Shown piece by piece: positions 17,834 through 29,400 of a DNA stretch of 64,000 nt (positions within the stretch are counted from its first letter, which is position 1; each line of letters opens with the position of its first letter). The position numbers and the translations under genes were made by a program. This DNA comes from Clostridium saccharoperbutylacetonicum N1-4(HMT). Lineage in GTDB: Bacteria > Bacillota > Clostridia > Clostridiales > Clostridiaceae. The stretch covers positions 6,015,501 through 6,079,500 of the forward strand of contig NC_020291.1 in NCBI RefSeq assembly GCF_000340885.1, in the 5' to 3' direction. The notes under the pieces are model-generated. The model was not told the origin of the DNA. It ran no database searches and was given only the letters and a program-made list of their open reading frames with translations.

Positions 17834-18820
17834 TTATAATTTTGTAGATTCCATTTTTTCTGCTTCATTCTTAATCTTTAATTCATTAACCTCAATTCTT
17901 ATATCAGATACCTCTTCAATTATATAAGGGGGTCTATTTCTAGCTGCATCAAATCCTCGCCATATATATTCTCCCAAGATACCAAGTGTCAACATGATTG
18001 TTCCAAATGCAATTAAAACTAATATAGCAAGTGTTGCAAAACCTGGCACAGATATTCCAAATATCAAACTTGAAATTAATAGATACATAGCATATATAAA
18101 TGTTCCTATAAAAATAATTGCACCTACACCAGAAATAAATTTAATTGGAAAATATGAGAATCCCATCATTGAGTCTATAACAAGCTTTATTTTCTTAGAT
18201 AATGTCCATCGTGATTTACCAATTTCTCTTGCTTTTCTTACATAATAAATCTTATCAGTTTTAAAACCTGCCCATAAAATTTGTAAAGTAATAGCTGAAT
18301 TCTTCTCATCTAATAATCTTAAAACTTCAATTACTTTTCTGTCTATTAAGAAGCAATCAAACCCTCCTTTAGGCATAGTTTTAATTACAAATTTTCTAAT
18401 TATCCAATAATACATATTAGAAAAAATTTTTTGAGAAAAACTTTCTTCTCTATCAGAGCGTACTGCTAAAACTACTCTATTGCCTTTTTTCCAGTTTTCA
18501 AACATATCAAGAATTAATTCTGATGGTTCCTGTAAATCTGCTGCTTTAACCACAGCACATTCTCCCGAACAATTCAAATATCCTGCTAACATAGCAGAAT
18601 GTGATCCAAAATTTCTTGATAACTTAATTAATTTAATATTCTTATCAATTTCAGATAATTTTCTCATCACTTCCCAAGAAGCATCACCAGACCCATCATC
18701 AACCATTACTATTTCATATTCATCAAGTTTACACAATACTTTTTCTTGTAAATCTTTATATAATGGATTTAGATTAAGTTCATTATAATATACTGGAATT
18801 ATTATAGATAATTTATCCAT
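17834..18820 (-). CDS. GT2 glycosyltransferase with membrane anchor (ArnC/GtrB-like)
   Basis: 328 residues. The start codon overlaps the end of the ketoisomerase gene by eight bases. GT-A motifs: LSIIIPVYYNELNL, VMVDDGSGDASW, VVKAADLQEPSEL, SRWTLSKKIKLVIDS. Two C-terminal helices (residues ~225-290) end in GEYIWRGFDAARNRP. This is a polyprenyl-phosphate sugar transferase of the GtrB/ArnC type. It sits between the two rare-sugar cassettes and may use the dTDP-3-acetamido sugar made by the three upstream genes. Donor specificity cannot be read from sequence. Confidence 0.85.
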   Translation of the reverse strand: MDKLSIIIPVYYNELNLNPLYKDLQEKVLCKLDEYEIVMVDDGSGDASWEVMRKLSEIDKNIKLIKLSRNFGSHSAMLAGYLNCSGECAVVKAADLQEPSELILDMFENWKKGNRVVLAVRSDREESFSQKIFSNMYYWIIRKFVIKTMPKGGFDCFLIDRKVIEVLRLLDEKNSAITLQILWAGFKTDKIYYVRKAREIGKSRWTLSKKIKLVIDSMMGFSYFPIKFISGVGAIIFIGTFIYAMYLLISSLIFGISVPGFATLAILVLIAFGTIMLTLGILGEYIWRGFDAARNRPPYIIEEVSDIRIEVNELKIKNEAEKMESTKL

Positions 18821-19220
18821 TTTTATTTACTTCCTTTATGTATTCATCAAAATCTCTTATATATTCTGAACTATCATAAGCTTCGCTTGCCAAACACAAA
18901 AGAATACTATCTTCTGAGAAATCATACATATCTTTCCATAACATTTTAGGAAGATATATTCCCGTATGAGGCTTATCTAATACAAAAACTTCATCTTTTT
19001 TCCCATCCCTTACTCTAACTTTAGATGATCCACATACATTAATTAACACGAATTCACTTCTCCTATTTGCATGTTGACCACGAACAACTGTAGTATCAGA
19101 ACCATAAATATAAAATATTCTCTTAATGTCAAAAGGAATATCTTTCATTCCTTCTACTACTACAAGTTTTCCTCTATCATCACCATTTTGTTTAAACTCT
19201 ATCATCTTATTTCTATCCAT
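18813..19220 (-). CDS. dTDP-4-keto-6-deoxyhexose 3,4-ketoisomerase (FdtA/QdtA-like cupin)
   Basis: 135 residues from the ATG at 19220, which has AGGGGAT eight bases upstream; a more distal ATG at 19238 is poorly placed. It is a small cupin with DDRGKLVVVEGMKDIPFDIKRIF, VVRGQHANRR (catalytic His region) and VLDKPHTGIYLPKMLW, the FdtA/QdtA/WxcM-like signature. These enzymes convert dTDP-4-keto-6-deoxyglucose to the 3-keto isomer. Aminotransferase and acetyltransferase genes lie directly upstream, completing a Fuc3NAc/Qui3NAc pathway. Whether the C4 centre is galacto (Fdt) or gluco (Qdt) cannot be decided by eye. Confidence 0.88.
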   Translation of the reverse strand: MDRNKMIEFKQNGDDRGKLVVVEGMKDIPFDIKRIFYIYGSDTTVVRGQHANRRSEFVLINVCGSSKVRVRDGKKDEVFVLDKPHTGIYLPKMLWKDMYDFSEDSILLCLASEAYDSSEYIRDFDEYIKEVNKNG

Positions 19221-19284
19221 TGTCATAATCCCCTTCATAAAAATATTCTTAACTATTATTATAAAAAACTAAATACTTATTAAT

Positions 19285-20100
19285 TTACATATAAGGATTA
19301 TTTTTTGCCCATTGTTCATATCCTACGTTATTCCATGGCATTCCTCTATCAAAAGTATATCTCCATGGATATACTTTTTCTCCGGATATTTTATTCTTTA
19401 TATCTGATACTTTGCAAATAGGCTTAGCTGGACTTCCAGCCACTACAACTTCTTTAGGTACATCTTTATTAACAGTTGCTCCTGCAGCAACTAGTGCATC
19501 TTCATATATGTGTACCCCCGGCAATATAACACTCATAGTGGCAATAACAGCAAACGATTCAACTGTTACTCCAAGAAGTTGTTCAGATGGTGGAGTTGGA
19601 TCATTAGTTAATACTACATAAGGAAAAATCCAAACGTAATCTTTTATAATGCTTTTTTGGCCAATATGTACATTACTATGAATATTTATATAATTTCCAA
19701 TCTTACAATGTCCTTGAATATCAGACAATGTACCAATTCTTACATTATTTCCAATGTCAGACTTCTCTCTTATTGTAACTCTATGCCCTGTTTGAAAATT
19801 GTCTCCAATTATATTTTCTCCATAAATAATAGTTTCACTACGGATAAGTGAATTTTGTCCAATTATAAGTGGATGATTTTTATTTTTCATATCATCAAAA
19901 AAATCTACAAGATATTCTCCTAAAATACATCTTGCTCCGACAAAAGTTCCTCTTTTTATATGAACATTATCCTTTATAATACATCCATAATCAATGTATA
20001 CATCTTCTTCTATTATTACATTTTCACCTATTATGCTACCATCTTTTATAGTAACATTTTTTCCTATTACGCAATTTTTGGATATTATCGAATTATTCAT
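19285..20100 (-). CDS. Sugar N-acetyltransferase, left-handed beta-helix (QdtC/FdtC-like)
   Basis: 271 residues from the ATG at 20100 with GGAGG seven bases upstream. Hexapeptide repeats such as IGKNVTIKDGSIIGENVIIEE run along most of the protein, followed by LPGVHIYEDALVAAGATVNK, the usual acetyl-CoA loop region. Long beta-helix members acetylate dTDP-3-amino-3,6-dideoxyhexoses; the length fits QdtC better than the shorter FdtC as I recall them. It is located between the aminotransferase and the ketoisomerase, which supports this substrate. The C-terminus (YPWRYTFDRGMPWNNVGY) extends past the helix. Confidence 0.82.
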   Translation of the reverse strand: MNNSIISKNCVIGKNVTIKDGSIIGENVIIEEDVYIDYGCIIKDNVHIKRGTFVGARCILGEYLVDFFDDMKNKNHPLIIGQNSLIRSETIIYGENIIGDNFQTGHRVTIREKSDIGNNVRIGTLSDIQGHCKIGNYINIHSNVHIGQKSIIKDYVWIFPYVVLTNDPTPPSEQLLGVTVESFAVIATMSVILPGVHIYEDALVAAGATVNKDVPKEVVVAGSPAKPICKVSDIKNKISGEKVYPWRYTFDRGMPWNNVGYEQWAKNNPYM

Positions 20101-20214
20101 ATTTTTTCCTCCAAAACAATATTCCACATAGTATGATTTTTTATATTTAACTAAGTGTAATTAAACCATTTGATTTTATATAATAAAATTTTTTTAATAA
20201 TATATTATGAACTA

Positions 20215-21315
20215 TTATTTACCTTCCCAATCATTTATTGCATTTATTACATAATCTAGCTCTTCTTTAGTCATACCATTATATAATGGTAGCGATAATA
20301 CTTCATTAGAATATCTTTCAGTTATAGGTAAACTTCCTTTTGATAAATTTAAGTATTCATACGCCTCTGCTAAATGTGGTGGTATTGGATAATGAACAAT
20401 TGTACCAATTTCTCTTTCATTTAAATAGTCGATCAGTGATTGTCTATTCTTTACTCTTATAACAAATTGATGCCAAACTGTTGTGGCACCATCACAAACT
20501 TTTGGTAATTCTATATTTTCATTTTTAAGTTCACTTATATATCTTTTACAAATTTCATGACGTTCCTTAGTAACTTCATCTAAATGTGGTAATCTAACTC
20601 TTAAAAATCCCGCCTGCATTTCATCAAGTCTCGAATTAGTTCCTACAACCATATTATAATAACGCTTTTCACTACCGTAATTTCTAAACACTCTAACTTT
20701 TTGAGCTAAATCATTATCATTTGTAGTAATTGCACCAGCATCTCCAAATGCTCCTAAATTTTTAGATGGATAAAAGCTAAAACAACCTATATCTCCAAAC
20801 GTTCCACATTGTTTCCCATTTTCCATTGCTCCATGAGATTGAGCACAATCTTCAACTACACGCAAATTATGTTTCTTAGCAATTCCCATAATTTTGGACA
20901 TTTCAGAACATTGACCATATAAATGTACTACTAAAATAGCTTTTGTCTTATTAGTAATTTTTTCTTCTATTTTATCAACATCGATGTCATTATACATATT
21001 AGGCTCTACAAATACTGGAGTAGCACCATTAATTGTAATTCCCATAACACTTGCTATGTATGTATTGCCCTGAACAATAACTTCATCACCGTTGCCTATA
21101 CCAAGTACTCTAAAAGCAATCCACAGTGCATCAAGGCCATTTCCCAATCCTACACAATGTTTTGCGCCCGTATATCTAGCAAATTCCTGTTCAAAAAAAG
21201 AAACTTCTTTCCCAAGCACATACCAACCTGAACGTAATACTTCTAGTGCCTTGTCTTCAAATTCTTTTTGATATTGTTGAAAGCCCCTATCAAGTCTATT
21301 TGGCATTATTTTCAT
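20215..21315 (-). CDS. DegT/DnrJ/EryC1 sugar aminotransferase (FdtB/QdtB-like)
   Basis: 366 residues from the ATG at 21315, nine bases after AAGGAG. A PLP fold-type I aminotransferase: [25 protein letters not shown] and [17 protein letters not shown] with the PLP lysine, then [17 protein letters not shown]. It would place an amino group on C3 of dTDP-3-keto-6-deoxyhexose, the product of the ketoisomerase two genes downstream. The lysine contrasts with the His of RfbH in the same locus, so these two homologues do different chemistry. Confidence 0.9.
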   Translation of the reverse strand: MKIMPNRLDRGFQQYQKEFEDKALEVLRSGWYVLGKEVSFFEQEFARYTGAKHCVGLGNGLDALWIAFRVLGIGNGDEVIVQGNTYIASVMGITINGATPVFVEPNMYNDIDVDKIEEKITNKTKAILVVHLYGQCSEMSKIMGIAKKHNLRVVEDCAQSHGAMENGKQCGTFGDIGCFSFYPSKNLGAFGDAGAITTNDNDLAQKVRVFRNYGSEKRYYNMVVGTNSRLDEMQAGFLRVRLPHLDEVTKERHEICKRYISELKNENIELPKVCDGATTVWHQFVIRVKNRQSLIDYLNEREIGTIVHYPIPPHLAEAYEYLNLSKGSLPITERYSNEVLSLPLYNGMTKEELDYVINAINDWEGK

Positions 21316-21331
21316 CGATCCCACTCCTTTG

Positions 21332-23182
21332 TTATTTTATATCTATATTATTAAGTATAAAGCTTGCTTGTCTGTTTGAATCATCATTAAAATAATACGT
21401 TGATTGTACTTTAACACCACATATTTTATTTTGGTCTACATTAAGTCTAAAATCATAAGTTTTCTTTTCTATGTTATTAATTGACTCTTTTAACTCACCA
21501 TCTACGAAAATATTGAGTGAATTTGCTGCTGTAATATCTTTGTCAAAAGTAACAGAAAATGAAATCTTCCCCTCCCCTCCTGTTTTAGTTATAAATGAAA
21601 AGGTTGGAGGGCAATAGCCATTATTATTAGCTTCAGCTTTAGGTATGTATGGTGTAGCATTTTGTTTTTCTTGTTCTTTAATTTGATTTCTAGTATTTAT
21701 TGCATATGGATTAAGTGCAAAAGTTACCTCCTGAGGATATGAAGCTAAGTTGTAACTTACAATTGAAGAACAAATACACATAAATATAAAAAATGATAAT
21801 GTTATTTTAATAAAATGTTTTTTTAATAATCCCCATATTTTGCTATAATCTATAACAAACGCTATAATAAAATACATAATAATATGTATATATATAAAAT
21901 ATCTTGATTCTATCTGTCCTAATATTATTAATACTGTACTTATACTAGGGCATAAAAAGTAAATATATTTTTTATCTATAGCTTTTAATCTGCTTAACAT
22001 ATTATTATTTATATTTCTTGCTGAATTCTCCTTTACATCATATACTGATAAAAACAAACTATTTAAATATAAAATTACATAACTAATGAAAAAGTTTAAA
22101 CTTAAATTTCTTGTCATATCTTTTACATAACCCTCTTCATCAAATACAAATAATATATTTATTAAATGAGTAAAATAAATACCAATCATTTCAAATGGGT
22201 ATTTTAATATTATTTTTATTATACCTAAATATGATATAGTCTCAGGTGTAATATTTTCCACTTGAATTATAGCTGCACCAGTTTTATTTATTGAGGTAAG
22301 ACCAGGTATTTCTGGATAATCATATAATGGTGCTATCATAGTTTTATATGAGTTACATTTTAACCCTAAATATAATTGTAATAAATTTAAGCTTTTAGCT
22401 CCTCCTAAAGAAAAAATTATAAGTGGAGAATATGTTTCTAAATATATATTATTAATTACCATTTGAGGCCAAGCTACAAAAATTATTCCTAAAATAATAA
22501 ATATAATATTACATACAAGTTTCCATTTTTCTTTAATATTAAATAGTATAAATACTAAGATAAAAATAATAATTGATATTAAATAAGACGGCCTTGTATT
22601 ATAACAACCATATAATAACATTCCTACTAAAGGATATTTTATTATATTCAAGGTATTATTTTTAAATTTTTCAATTGCAAAAAATATAGATGCTATTAAT
22701 AACATTATAGAAATATGATCTGATAATGGATAAATTAACATACCTTTGTAGAAATAAACTATAAATAAAGAAAATACCACACTGGATATTATTAATCTTT
22801 TTATCGATATAGCATTTTTCTTTACAAAAAAATTTATAAGAATTGTAAGTATTATAGAAAATGACATACTGCTTAGTATCCATAATCCAATATATTGACT
22901 TCGAAAAATAGCTCCTCCTATTTTTCGAACAACAAATAATATAAATGGGTAAAAATATCCTCTAATGGATTGTGGATAGAATTGAGTGAAACTAAATTTA
23001 CCGTCTGAATAAAAGCTTTCCGACAAACTCCAGTAGTAGCCAGAATCACCATAAAACTCCGTATTATTTTTTTCAATACAATAAATCATAAGTATTATAA
23101 AACTTATAGAACATGGAATAATTACATATTTATACTCTTTTAAAAAAGCAGTAAATTTTTCTCGAACTTTACTTATTTTCAT
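21332..23182 (-). CDS. Large polytopic membrane protein, possible GT-C glycosyltransferase
   Basis: 616 residues, ATG at 23182 with AAGGAGATTAAGTAA. About a dozen hydrophobic helices run from residue 15 to ~480. The first external loop has [16 protein letters not shown], an acidic motif of the kind used as catalytic base in GT-C enzymes. The last ~110 residues form a soluble, beta-rich segment with [19 protein letters not shown], probably extracytoplasmic. I do not recognise a named family. Position just before the aminotransferase gene and 16 bases spacing suggest it transfers a lipid-linked sugar outside the cell. Confidence 0.55.
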   Translation of the reverse strand: MKISKVREKFTAFLKEYKYVIIPCSISFIILMIYCIEKNNTEFYGDSGYYWSLSESFYSDGKFSFTQFYPQSIRGYFYPFILFVVRKIGGAIFRSQYIGLWILSSMSFSIILTILINFFVKKNAISIKRLIISSVVFSLFIVYFYKGMLIYPLSDHISIMLLIASIFFAIEKFKNNTLNIIKYPLVGMLLYGCYNTRPSYLISIIIFILVFILFNIKEKWKLVCNIIFIILGIIFVAWPQMVINNIYLETYSPLIIFSLGGAKSLNLLQLYLGLKCNSYKTMIAPLYDYPEIPGLTSINKTGAAIIQVENITPETISYLGIIKIILKYPFEMIGIYFTHLINILFVFDEEGYVKDMTRNLSLNFFISYVILYLNSLFLSVYDVKENSARNINNNMLSRLKAIDKKYIYFLCPSISTVLIILGQIESRYFIYIHIIMYFIIAFVIDYSKIWGLLKKHFIKITLSFFIFMCICSSIVSYNLASYPQEVTFALNPYAINTRNQIKEQEKQNATPYIPKAEANNNGYCPPTFSFITKTGGEGKISFSVTFDKDITAANSLNIFVDGELKESINNIEKKTYDFRLNVDQNKICGVKVQSTYYFNDDSNRQASFILNNIDIK

Positions 23183-23275
23183 TTACTTAATCTCCTTAAA
23201 TTTAATTATATTAGCACTGAAAGTCTCTAGTAAACCAGTACACTTTTACTACACTATAATTAATTTGAACTTGGA

Positions 23276-23776
23276 CTAATTTATAGTTACAAATTTTTCA
23301 GTTGGTACCAAAGCATTATTTTTATCACTTAAATATAATATGCAAATTTGATATTTACCGTTATTCTTTAAAGCTCTTTTATCTACTCTCCCAATAAATC
23401 CACTATGATTATAGTTATGAGTATCATCATAATTATTCTTAAAATAATCTGTAACATCACTTCTATCTTGTTCTATTGTACTGATTTTATATACTTCTAA
23501 AGTTTCTACATTTTTGAGTGCAACATAAGTTTCAACAGTCTGTAAATCTTGATTTAGTTTTATAGCCCATCCTCTTATTCTCACAATTTTATCTTCAGGA
23601 TTATTATTAACTTCATCAACAGTAACTTTTACTCCATCATCATTTGCATAATTATTTATATCTATTTTTTTTATTGAATAATAATCCATGTAAATAATAA
23701 ATGAAAATAATATTCCTATTACTATGAATATGCCAATTATTAATATAACACTTTTTTGATTTACTTTTTTATTCAT
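23276..23776 (-). CDS. Small membrane-anchored extracytoplasmic protein, unknown
   Basis: 166 residues, ATG at 23776 after AAGGAGAAAATTT. One membrane helix (residues ~10-31) is followed by a ~130-residue outward domain with IRGWAIKLNQDLQTVETYVALKN split by a loop, SGFIGRVD and an ending in VPTEKFVTIN. The pattern reads as a single beta-sandwich, likely a carbohydrate-contacting domain. Only 11 bases separate it from the upstream membrane protein gene, so the two may form a pair. Function unknown. Confidence 0.6.
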   Translation of the reverse strand: MNKKVNQKSVILIIGIFIVIGILFSFIIYMDYYSIKKIDINNYANDDGVKVTVDEVNNNPEDKIVRIRGWAIKLNQDLQTVETYVALKNVETLEVYKISTIEQDRSDVTDYFKNNYDDTHNYNHSGFIGRVDKRALKNNGKYQICILYLSDKNNALVPTEKFVTIN

Positions 23777-23787
23777 AAATTTTCTCC

Positions 23788-25128
23788 TTAGACAATAATT
23801 AATAATTGTAAATAATTAATAGCTGCTATAATTCCACCATACATCAATATATTTTTTTGTTTATCCTCTGATATATTTTCACTTATATCATTAAATATAA
23901 ACACTGCACATACCAGTATAGAGAAATATAAAAATATAAATGTACGTATTCCTGAGGCATAAACTGTAGGAGAAAAACTCATTATCATTCTAGATGCAAA
24001 TCCTAATAAAAATATCAATTCAATTAGTAACATTTTAAGAGTGTTTTCAAATATCAAATATATTGAAATCAATATACTTCCTACTATAATTACCCCTAAA
24101 ATAATACTTAAATAATTTTTTTTACATTCAAAATTTGATACATCTATTTGTAAAAAATTATTTTGACCGTTATTCATTAATGCAATTAAATTAGGAATAA
24201 CACTCGAAAAAATATTTTTCCCAAATCCAAATAAAACTGAAGCTAAAAAAGGAATTAGTGAAATACATCTATACAATATCTCCTTATATTTACAGTAAAC
24301 TCCAAAAATAATCAATATGGTAAAACATAAAAAGAATACATTATAATCTGATATTAAGTTTCCCAATGTTGCAGTAAAACATATTTTTATTTTATTGGTA
24401 ATAGATAACATATTAAAATCTGGAAACCAAGTAATAGTTTCTGCTCCACTTCTATTAATATTTCCAGGTGCTGTTGCATGATATATGAAAAATATTAATG
24501 AAGTTACATTTTGAAGTATTGAATATTTAAATATCTTTTTTTTGATAAAAAAGAAAATATTTAATACAGTATATGCACCTAAAATAATACAACACATTTG
24601 TAAATTTCCAAGTCCCATAACCAATGCAAACCAAAATGATATGTATTGCAATTTATTTATTTCTTTCCCATCATATATATACTTTAAATATATTAACGAA
24701 TATAATCCAAAAGAAAGTGGAAAATAATATATAGTAGATGTAATAATCCAGCCTGCTGTACCCATTTGCATAAATGGATATAACATTATAAAAAAAATCA
24801 CCATCCATTTTTGATATTTTGAACTTCTATCTTCAGTAATTTTAATTATGGAGTATGCTGATAATATTATTACCAATAAATTGCATATTTTAAATATAAA
24901 ATCAGGCCACTTTACTAAATAGAGCTGAACTACAGTTGCTAGAGAAGGTGATGACCATGTTTTATATAATGTAAACATGCTTCCCCATACATCAGCATAA
25001 TGCTCTCTACTGTATACATCATCTCCATAATTAGAAGTCATTTTTATATGTATAAATATAAAAGCTATCATTAATATGATGTATGGTATATTATCTGACC
25101 TAATCCACTTTCGTATTTTTTTGTTCAT
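23788..25128 (-). CDS. Polytopic membrane protein, DUF6056/GtrII-like paralogue
   Basis: 446 residues, about eleven membrane helices, ATG at 25128 with TAGGAGAAAAAA. The first loop has NYGDDVYSREHYADVWG, where the other paralogue (6362-7756) has PGDDTYF, and SFSPTVYASGIRTF is shared near the C-terminus. The conserved acidic pair and repeated topology suggest a GT-C-type transferase or a Gtr-type serotype-conversion enzyme. It lies in the locus between WsaF-like and rare-sugar genes. Activity is inferred. Confidence 0.6.
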   Translation of the reverse strand: MNKKIRKWIRSDNIPYIILMIAFIFIHIKMTSNYGDDVYSREHYADVWGSMFTLYKTWSSPSLATVVQLYLVKWPDFIFKICNLLVIILSAYSIIKITEDRSSKYQKWMVIFFIMLYPFMQMGTAGWIITSTIYYFPLSFGLYSLIYLKYIYDGKEINKLQYISFWFALVMGLGNLQMCCIILGAYTVLNIFFFIKKKIFKYSILQNVTSLIFFIYHATAPGNINRSGAETITWFPDFNMLSITNKIKICFTATLGNLISDYNVFFLCFTILIIFGVYCKYKEILYRCISLIPFLASVLFGFGKNIFSSVIPNLIALMNNGQNNFLQIDVSNFECKKNYLSIILGVIIVGSILISIYLIFENTLKMLLIELIFLLGFASRMIMSFSPTVYASGIRTFIFLYFSILVCAVFIFNDISENISEDKQKNILMYGGIIAAINYLQLLIIV

Positions 25129-25193
25129 TTTTTTCTCCTAACTTTATTGTAATTTTATATGTTTTCATTTTATTGTAAATGCAACATTAATTA

Positions 25194-26432
25194 TCATATA
25201 TTTATGTGATTTATAAATCTAAACATTTCTTTATTATTAATATAGCTTTCATTTCTCGGATTATTTTTAATATTCACCTGAAATTCTTTATTCATCTCTA
25301 AAAGTTTATTGCTTATTGATATAGGACTCAATTGATGTAGTGAATTAATATTATCATTAAAATAGCTCATGTCTTTATTGCCATAATTATTAGTAATCAC
25401 TTTAATTCCAAAAGTAGACATTTCTAATGGCGGATAACTTGGATGTGGCGATATCATAAGTGATATTCCTGCGTATGACTCTGCCATTAAACTAGAATAT
25501 CCATCTAAAGTCAATTTTCCTAAAGACTCAACCTTTACTCCATTTCCTAAATCCACATCTGGATGTTTCTCTCCAACTGAATATATTGTCCATTCTCGAA
25601 CATCTGGTTGTTGCCAAACCCATACTTTCAATGATTCAATTATTAATTCAAATGCATTTCTTTGAACTGAAGGTCTTCCATATATAAGAATTTGCTTTTT
25701 CTTATTAAATTCATTAATTTGTAAAAGCCTATTTTTTAATTCCTCATTAAGTGTAGGTTCAAAGCAATATTCTTCATGAAATGTATACTCATTTAATTTA
25801 AAGTAATCCATTAACAGTCTAGTATTAAATACTGCTATTTGAGGCAACTCACTTCTATATGTACTGTCAGCAAGTGCATAATTACTTGACCATGCATAAA
25901 ATCCTGGCTCAAAGTCTTGTATAAAATAAATTGATTTTTTCACTTCTTGATTAAATTCATTACTCTGCCATCTAATTAAATTATGTGCTGCATATGCAGT
26001 CCACCATGCAGTGGACATAAATACATCATTCTTGCCAATTGGAACAGTCTTATTATATCTATCATTAAAAGGTACTACTTGATAATCAACTCCACTATCT
26101 TCACTGCAGCTCACTAATGTATATTTATTAAATCTCTTCATATCTTCGCTTGATGGTGATGCATCAGTAGTTATGATTCTTCTCTTACATCCTAATTCAT
26201 CCGCTAACTGTTCATAAAACTTAAGTGCTGTTGAAATACCGCCAAAAATATGTTCTTGATTAATTGATGGAACTAATAAATTTAATCTTTTCTCTTTGAC
26301 TTCACTTTTCCTAGCATTTATTGGTGTAATTTCACATATATTAGGGTTAAAAGAAACCTTTACATTAACATCCTTCCAGACCTTTTGGACTAATTTACTT
26401 TTTTTGGCTATTCTTTTTATTTTACTTAGCAT
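25194..26432 (-). CDS. WsaF-like rhamnosyltransferase
   Basis: 412 residues, ATG at 26432 after GAAGGGAAACAAA. The N-terminal half holds NLLVPSINQEHIFGGISTAL and IYFIQDFEPGFYAWSS; the C-terminal half has ILIYGRPSVQRNAFELI and ISPHPSYPPLEMSTFG. These are features of WsaF, the GT4 rhamnosyltransferase that elongates the S-layer glycan of Geobacillus stearothermophilus. A dTDP-rhamnose pathway lies upstream in the same locus. It follows the large WsaE-like gene by 13 bases. Confidence 0.8.
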   Translation of the reverse strand: MLSKIKRIAKKSKLVQKVWKDVNVKVSFNPNICEITPINARKSEVKEKRLNLLVPSINQEHIFGGISTALKFYEQLADELGCKRRIITTDASPSSEDMKRFNKYTLVSCSEDSGVDYQVVPFNDRYNKTVPIGKNDVFMSTAWWTAYAAHNLIRWQSNEFNQEVKKSIYFIQDFEPGFYAWSSNYALADSTYRSELPQIAVFNTRLLMDYFKLNEYTFHEEYCFEPTLNEELKNRLLQINEFNKKKQILIYGRPSVQRNAFELIIESLKVWVWQQPDVREWTIYSVGEKHPDVDLGNGVKVESLGKLTLDGYSSLMAESYAGISLMISPHPSYPPLEMSTFGIKVITNNYGNKDMSYFNDNINSLHQLSPISISNKLLEMNKEFQVNIKNNPRNESYINNKEMFRFINHINI

Positions 26433-26445
26433 TTTGTTTCCCTTC

Positions 26446-29400
26446 TTATCCTTTTATTCGTGGAGATGTACTATAAAGATCTAACTGTGAATTATAATAT
26501 GGATCTCCATTATCTAAATACTCCTGATAGTGAATCTTAGACATTTCAAAATCTATTTCTGGTATATATGAATCTCTCGATTTAGATTCTAAATGATATA
26601 ATTTTACTCTTGCATTATATAAGTTATTTAATCCATGTTTTCTAGCTCTTAAAGAAATTTCAACATCACTTCCGCAAATTATAAAATTCTCATCAAATGC
26701 ACCTATTTTATTAATAGTATTTTTTGATATTGCTAAACATGCACCTGTAGATGCTAAAACATTTCTATTAATGACTGGAGATATATACGGTGATCCAAAA
26801 TGTATGGGATTCATACCTTTAAATACATGATCAGCCCATCCTCCCATACCTAATACAACTCCTGCATGTTGAATAGTTCCATCTTCATATAATAATAATG
26901 CTCCTACAGTTCCAACATCTTCTCTCATCGCATTTTCAGCTAAACGTTCTAACCAATCTGGACTAATAATAGTTGTATCATTATTAAGAAATACATATAC
27001 ATCTCCATTTGCTTCACTAATCCCGTGATTGTTCAACTTAGACCAATTAAATTCATAAAACGCATCTATTACTCTAATATTGTTATAATCTTTTTCAACT
27101 TTTCCAAACCACTCATAAGTTTCATTTTCAGATGAATTATTATTTAAGATTAGTATTTCATAATTAGCATACTTAGTTTTTTCTAATATACTTTCTATAC
27201 AAGGCTTAAGTAATTCTAATTTATCTTTAGTTGGTATAACAATAGATACCATTACCTCTTCTTGCTTTAAATTAAATCTAGCATCATAAACAAATAATAT
27301 ATCTGTTTCTTGTGAATAAGCTTCTGAACCATACCTACGTTTTAAATGTTCATCTAGTGCCTTTAATCCAGCCACATGTGCATAAGGCTTAGAATTTGGA
27401 TTCATTGCTGTTGAGCTCGGTATTTCTCTCCATGAATAAAGAACTCTTGGAATATGATAAATATTATCTGTAAGCTCACTTATTCTTAACATTAAATCAT
27501 AATCCTGAGCTCCATTAAACTTATCTCTGAAACCACCTACTTTATCGAAGATTTCTTTTTTAATAACAAGCAAATGACAAATATACATTTGTGAGTATAA
27601 TAAATCTCTTGACCAATCTGGTTTCATAAACGGAAACTTTCTTTCCCCATTTAAGCTAATTTTATCTTCATCTGAATATAGCACATCTGGATTATGATTA
27701 TTAATTGCTTCTGCTACTTGATATAACGCTTCTTTTCTCATTTCATCATCATTATCCATAAGTATTAAATATTCACCTATAGCCATCTGCTTGGCATTAT
27801 TTGTAGCATTTGATATTCCGCTATTTTCTTGCAACCTTTTAACTTTTATTTTTTCATTCTTAATGCATTCAATATAATTTATTGTTTCTGGATTTGTAGA
27901 GCAATCATCCACTATACATAATTCCCAATAAGGGTATGTTTGATTGGTAATGGACTCTATAGCCTTTTCTATCCATTGTTTTTCTACATTGTAGACAGGC
28001 ATAATTATAGAAAACATTGGTTTACTTTCAAGCTTTTCAATTTGATTTTGCACTTTTTCCGATGATAGTTGTTTTTCAAATTCAATTTGCTGATTTAAAT
28101 AATCTGAATTAGCACTTGATGTAAATTTCTTACCTTCAATTTTATCTTTTAAACCTTTTAATCCATGCCTCTTTATTTCTGACATTCCTTTGAATATCAG
28201 TTTAGGGTTTCTGATAATCATATATAGAATAGATGTCTTTCTTAGGCCAATTTTTCTCAAAAGACTTTTGATTCTACCTTTAATCGTAAGACTTCTACAA
28301 ATATTCTCAAGTTTATTTACATGTTCTAAAGTACTTTCTAAATACTCTTTAATTCGTTCAGCTTCCTCTTTTTGAGATTCTATTAACTTACTATTTTCAC
28401 TTAATATCTCTTTTAATAAAATTATACTTTTTAAGCTTTTAGATATATATTCAATTTCTATTACTAATTTTAGTATATCTTTAGTCTTGAATTGGTTTTG
28501 TATTAGTATCTGTGGATCTTCAGAAATAAACATATAGATATTACTTTCTAAAATATTTTCCCCATTGGTTACTATGTCCTTAGAAAAATCTATAATTTCA
28601 CCATGGCATGTTATTCCTTTTAAAGATATTATTTTAATAATACATTGACTCTTACTAGCATCCACTCGAAAGCCCTCTATATTTGTACTCCTATCTAAAT
28701 CTATTTCCTTATAAATATGTTCTTCTTTACCTAATAAGATTACAATACTCTCATCTTCATTGTAACTTTCTTCTGTTTTTTTATATATTTGTAGGTAATC
28801 TTGAGCATCTTCTTTATGGATTATTTCTTCCACGTTTTTTACAATTTGAGATTCTTTCTCACTAATAAAATTTTTCAATATAGTTACTATATCATGCTTT
28901 TCTCTTTTTATCATTTTATTATTAAACAAAATATTAAACTCATTCTCTAACTCTTTTAATTTTTCATAATTTTCCGTAGGTATTCTAGATAAATTAAATA
29001 TTTCTTGATCTATCTTTACTTCATCTTTATATCCTATTATAAATTTTCTATAACTATTAGAATCATAATCAAATGGTTCTATATATTTGTTATAGTAGTC
29101 ATCTATATATTCCCTATAGTTTTCTAATTCTTTATCTATTACAGATAAAAAATGCATTCTAGTTAAGTCTTCCCATACATTCAAATTACCATGTTCATAG
29201 ATACAATATGGTATATCCATGTTCTGAAGAGTTATAATAGAATCTTCTAATACTGGCAAGCCATTTTCAATGTGCTCCTTCAACCATCTATACTCAGTTC
29301 CATATAAAACCTTAAATAGTTCATTCAATCTTTTTTCTGCCGCTTCTACTTCAACTGAATAAAATGGTGCTGCTATAATAAAACATTTCTTGCTAACCCT

